This document shows positions 6,597-8,689 of a stretch of 8,689 nt of DNA, piece after piece. The notes under the pieces were generated by a model. That model saw only the letters and a list, made by a program, of their open reading frames with translations. It was not told where the DNA came from and did not search any database. Each line of letters starts with the position of its first letter. Position 1 is the stretch's first letter. Source of the stretch: JBGOTP01 sp041476545 (GTDB lineage: Bacteria > Acidobacteriota > Vicinamibacteria > Vicinamibacterales > CAVVIG01). The translations under genes and the position numbers were made by a program. The DNA lies in assembly GCA_041476545.1 (NCBI GenBank), contig JBGOTP010000224.1, positions 1 through 8,689 of the forward strand, in the 5' to 3' direction.

Positions 6597-7940
6597 TCAC
6601 AGCGGCGTGTCCGACGTCTCCGCGTCAGGTAAGGCGGGCACGGTGAGTGCGGCAGGCATCGCGGGATACGGCGGTGCCGCGGGGAGATCCGGGAGTTGCG
6701 GCGGCGCTGCAAGCTCCACCCGCAGATCCTGCAGGCCGACCAGCGCAAATCCGATCACGCCAAGCGCCATCACGCCGAGCGCGGCAATGCCGAGCCGCCG
6801 CGCCCATCGCTGGCTGACTCGTTGCAGATACGTGGGGGGTATCACCCGCGGAAACAGGACGCCGCCCTGCCGCGCCCACTCCTGCGCGGTCGGCCCCGGA
6901 ACCGATCGCACGGGATCCAATCCGACAGGCTTGTCGTCGGCGTCCGTTTCCGGCAAGAAATCGAATTTCGCGTCGAGGCCGTCGGACGATCGAGTCACCG
7001 TGTGTGGCGCGGTGGACACGGAGTCCGATGCGATCGCTGACGTGGCCTGGCGCGTACCGGGGAGGGCGGATTCCAAGTGCTCCGGGTCAATGCAGGCGGC
7101 ACGCCGCAGGTAACCTTCGTGCAAGGCCCGGTCGCAGATCCTGTTGATCAGGCGCGGCACGCCACCCGACTTCAGGTGCACGAGGTCGAGGGCATCGCGA
7201 GAGAAGGAGACGCGGTCAGGGCTGCCGCCGGCCACCTGCAGTCTGTGCGCGACATATCCGGCTACGCCTTCGCGATTCAACCCTTCGAGCGTGCTGCGCA
7301 CCGAGATGCGCTGATCGACCTGCCGCATCTCCGGCAGCATCAACTTCTCGCGCAGCTCGAGCTGGCCCACGAGCACGACCTGCAGCTGCCTGTCGCGGCC
7401 GTCGGAGTCCGACAGGATGCGGATCTCCTCGAGCAGAGGGACCGACAGGTTCTGCGCCTCGTCGATGATGACGACGGCGAACGCCTGGAGCGGGGCGAGC
7501 GTCTCGAGAAACTCGTACAGCAGGTAGCTCAGCTCCGTGCGTGACGCGCCCTTCAACCGGCCGCTCGTGAGGTCGTCGGTCGACATCACGCCGAAGTCCA
7601 TGAGCAGCACCTTGAGCAGGTCCTCGCGCGACGCGAACGGATCGGGGACGATCGCGCTGAAGGTCCTGCGGTCCAGGCTCTGGATCACCGACCGGCACAG
7701 CGTCGTCTTGCCCATGCCGATATCGCCGGTCAGGACGCTGAGGCTCTCGCGCCGACGGATGCCCGCGAGCAGGTCGTCGAACGCCGACGCGTGAGATGAG
7801 CTGTGGTAGAAGAAGCGTGGATCTGAAGACAGGCTGAACGGCTTCTCGGCGAGGCCGTAAAAATTTTCGTACGTCAGCCACGTCGATCGGGGGTCGACCA
7901 GGACGGGCGCATGTCTCACCGGCCAACTGTCTGTAGTCAT
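6597..7940 (-). CDS. ExeA/GspA-type AAA+ ATPase with a C-terminal membrane anchor
   Basis: 447 residues from ATG 7940. The opening ENFYGLAEKPFSLSSDPRFF (26-45) is the hallmark of the ExeA/GspA family. Then come Walker A GDIGMGKTT (72-80), Walker B VVIIDEAQN (156-164), a sensor-1 strand VVLVGQLEL (188-196), RQVDQRISVR with probable Arg finger (206-215) and GGVPRLINRICDRAL (259-273). A variable linker leads to a transmembrane helix near 384-404 and a Pro/Ala-rich tail of about 40 residues, which would be periplasmic. In known systems GspA/ExeA uses ATP with GspB/ExeB to place the type II secretin through peptidoglycan. No peptidoglycan-binding domain, GspB or other secretion gene is visible here, so its partner is unknown. 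A GTG at 7991 would add 17 residues. ATG 7940 is preferred for its ribosome site and because the extra segment is encoded by a DNA repeat. Confidence 0.88.
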   Translation of the reverse strand: MTTDSWPVRHAPVLVDPRSTWLTYENFYGLAEKPFSLSSDPRFFYHSSSHASAFDDLLAGIRRRESLSVLTGDIGMGKTTLCRSVIQSLDRRTFSAIVPDPFASREDLLKVLLMDFGVMSTDDLTSGRLKGASRTELSYLLYEFLETLAPLQAFAVVIIDEAQNLSVPLLEEIRILSDSDGRDRQLQVVLVGQLELREKLMLPEMRQVDQRISVRSTLEGLNREGVAGYVAHRLQVAGGSPDRVSFSRDALDLVHLKSGGVPRLINRICDRALHEGYLRRAACIDPEHLESALPGTRQATSAIASDSVSTAPHTVTRSSDGLDAKFDFLPETDADDKPVGLDPVRSVPGPTAQEWARQGGVLFPRVIPPTYLQRVSQRWARRLGIAALGVMALGVIGFALVGLQDLRVELAAPPQLPDLPAAPPYPAMPAALTVPALPDAETSDTPL

Positions 7941-7946
7941 GCCCAA

Positions 7947-7956
7947 CCTACTCTCC
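7947..7956 (-). promoter_or_regulatory. Ribosome binding site deciding the ATPase start
   Basis: On the minus strand GGAGAGTAGG ends six bases before ATG 7940. This strong purine-rich site supports ATG 7940 over the upstream in-frame GTG at 7991. TATACA (7963-7958, minus) lies just upstream and may be a -10 box, but no good -35 is seen. Confidence 0.6.
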
Positions 7957-7961
7957 GTGTA

Positions 7962-7994
7962 TATCGGCTCCACGCGGCGTATCGGCTCCACGCG
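7962..7994. repeat. Perfect 15-bp direct repeat with an 18-bp period in the divergent promoter region
   Basis: TATCGGCTCCACGCG occurs at 7962-7976 and again at 7980-7994, separated by GCG. Both copies lie upstream of both divergent genes: 22-54 bases before the ATPase start and 60-92 bases before the cytochrome start. A tandem operator for a regulator bound on one face of the helix, or a simple tandem duplication, would both give this pattern. Confidence 0.8.
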
Positions 7995-8015
7995 CCTGGA
8001 AATCCAGCCCCCTGT

Positions 8016-8044
8016 TTGTCATGTCCGCATCGCGTGGGCATAAA
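8016..8044 (+). promoter_or_regulatory. Candidate sigma-70-type promoter of the cytochrome gene
   Basis: TTGTCA (8016-8021, five of six to consensus) and CATAAA (8039-8044, four of six) are separated by 17 bp. Transcription would start near 8051, only a few bases before ATG 8054, giving an almost leaderless mRNA. No Shine-Dalgarno sequence precedes that ATG, which is consistent with this reading. Confidence 0.35.
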
Positions 8045-8053
8045 CTGTCTGGC

Positions 8054-8665
8054 ATGAAATTCCGCACCGTCACGTTCGCATCGCTGGTGTGTATCTGCGT
8101 CGCACTTCTCTCCATTGAGATCGTCCTCGCGCAGGCGCCTGCGCGCGGCGCAGCACAAGCGCCGGCTCCAGTTCCGGCACGTGGGCGAGGCGCGGCTCCG
8201 GCCGCGCGCGCCCAGCAGGTGCACGGCAATCTTCTGCAGGTGATGGGCGGCATCCTGTTCCCCAATTCAAATGTCGTCTTTTCCGCGCAGACACAGGATC
8301 CGGCCGCCGTGAAGAAGGATGCCGATCCGACGTCGTCAACGAATCCGCTGGCGGGTATATATGGCGGATGGCAGGCGATCGAGAACAGCGGCATCGCGAT
8401 GGCCGAAGCGGCAAACCTCCTGACCATTCCCGGACGGTTGTGCTCCAACGGCAAGCCGGTGCCGGTTCAGAATGCCGATTGGCAGATGTTTGTGCAGGGA
8501 CTCCGCGACGCGGGCATGGCCACTTACAAGGCCGGCCAGTCGAAGAACATGGATGCCGTGGTTGACGTCAGCGATACGGTCGCGACGGCGTGCATGAACT
8601 GCCACGACGTCTATCGCGAGAAGACGCCGGCCCAGGGAGGGCTTGCAGCGCGGTGTACGAAGTAG
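8054..8665 (+). CDS. Exported c-type cytochrome with a C-terminal CxxCH (cytochrome c'-like)
   Basis: 203 residues. Residues 1-28 (MKFRTVTFASLVCICVALLS and on to AQA) form a signal peptide. Residues 28-54 are an Ala/Pro/Arg-rich linker. The folded part has LLQVMGGILFPNSNVVFSAQ (60-79), with Met64 as a possible axial ligand, and ends with the single heme site CMNCH at 180-184, followed by DVYREK. A CxxCH near the C-terminus after helical segments is the layout of class II cytochromes (c' type), so a periplasmic four-helix monoheme protein for electron transfer is likely; its partners are unknown. Cys130 and Cys201 could form a disulfide. ATG 8054 is chosen because the signal peptide begins there; an earlier ATG at 8021 would add 11 polar residues and overlaps the promoter-like sequence. 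The gene stands alone, divergent from the ATPase. Confidence 0.82.
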   Translation: MKFRTVTFASLVCICVALLSIEIVLAQAPARGAAQAPAPVPARGRGAAPAARAQQVHGNLLQVMGGILFPNSNVVFSAQTQDPAAVKKDADPTSSTNPLAGIYGGWQAIENSGIAMAEAANLLTIPGRLCSNGKPVPVQNADWQMFVQGLRDAGMATYKAGQSKNMDAVVDVSDTVATACMNCHDVYREKTPAQGGLAARCTK

Positions 8666-8689
8666 CGGGCGTGTTCAGCCTCACGCGCA

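Noticed and set aside
7077..7544. 155-codon plus-strand frame opposite the ATPase
   Set aside because: It mirrors the AAA+ core, whose Walker and sensor motifs are clear on the minus strand. It has no ribosome site or domain.
7941..7991. GTG at 7991 as the ATPase start
   Set aside because: It adds 17 residues that include a DNA-repeat-encoded EPIRRVEPIY, while ATG 7940 has a strong ribosome site and leads straight into the conserved ExeA N-terminus.
1..8689. tRNA, rRNA, CRISPR array, integrase, toxin-antitoxin or phage-defence genes
   Set aside because: No cloverleaf, rRNA motif, regularly spaced repeats beyond the single 15-bp pair, or matching protein motifs were seen on either strand.

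Overview
The window is GC-rich bacterial DNA, roughly 60-65% GC by eye. The gene style points to Acidobacteriota, most likely a Vicinamibacteria-like soil lineage. The signs are a TonB-dependent receptor, an ExeA-type ATPase with a membrane anchor, a secreted CxxCH cytochrome with an Ala/Pro/Arg linker, and an FMN oxidase carrying a CxxCH motif. This placement is inferred from protein style only; there is no rRNA or marker gene here.

Layout. Bases 1-140 are the left end of an IS3-family insertion sequence whose OrfA starts at 70 on the minus strand and runs off the window. The IS has cut into an FMN-dependent alpha-hydroxy-acid oxidase gene: its recognisable coding resumes exactly at 141 and ends at 968, so it is a 5'-truncated pseudogene. 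Convergent to it is a minus-strand cluster read from about 5750 down to 987. It encodes a polytopic membrane protein (possibly GT87-like), a membrane-anchored PHP-fold metallohydrolase, and a TonB-dependent outer-membrane receptor. Consecutive genes overlap, which suggests one operon. A divergent region of about 200 bp separates this cluster from a plus-strand pair: a CspA-type cold-shock protein and a 107-residue protein of unknown function, followed by a hairpin that can act as a terminator. Next, on the minus strand, comes an ExeA/GspA-type AAA+ ATPase. It is divergent from a plus-strand exported cytochrome c with a C-terminal heme motif. The short region between those two carries a perfect 15-bp direct repeat and a promoter-like sequence.

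How the genes may work together. The membrane protein, PHP hydrolase and TonB receptor span inner membrane, periplasmic face and outer membrane. They could form a small uptake, processing or surface-glycan module, but the substrate cannot be read from sequence. The cold-shock protein and its partner look co-transcribed. The ATPase and cytochrome share only an intergenic region.

No tRNA, rRNA, CRISPR array, integrase or defence system was seen. The most interesting points are the precise IS junction, the c-type heme motif inside a flavin oxidase, the 209-nt out-of-frame overlap between the membrane protein and the hydrolase, and the tandem repeat in the ATPase/cytochrome promoter region. I did not find a clear previously undescribed system; the three-gene envelope module is the best candidate.
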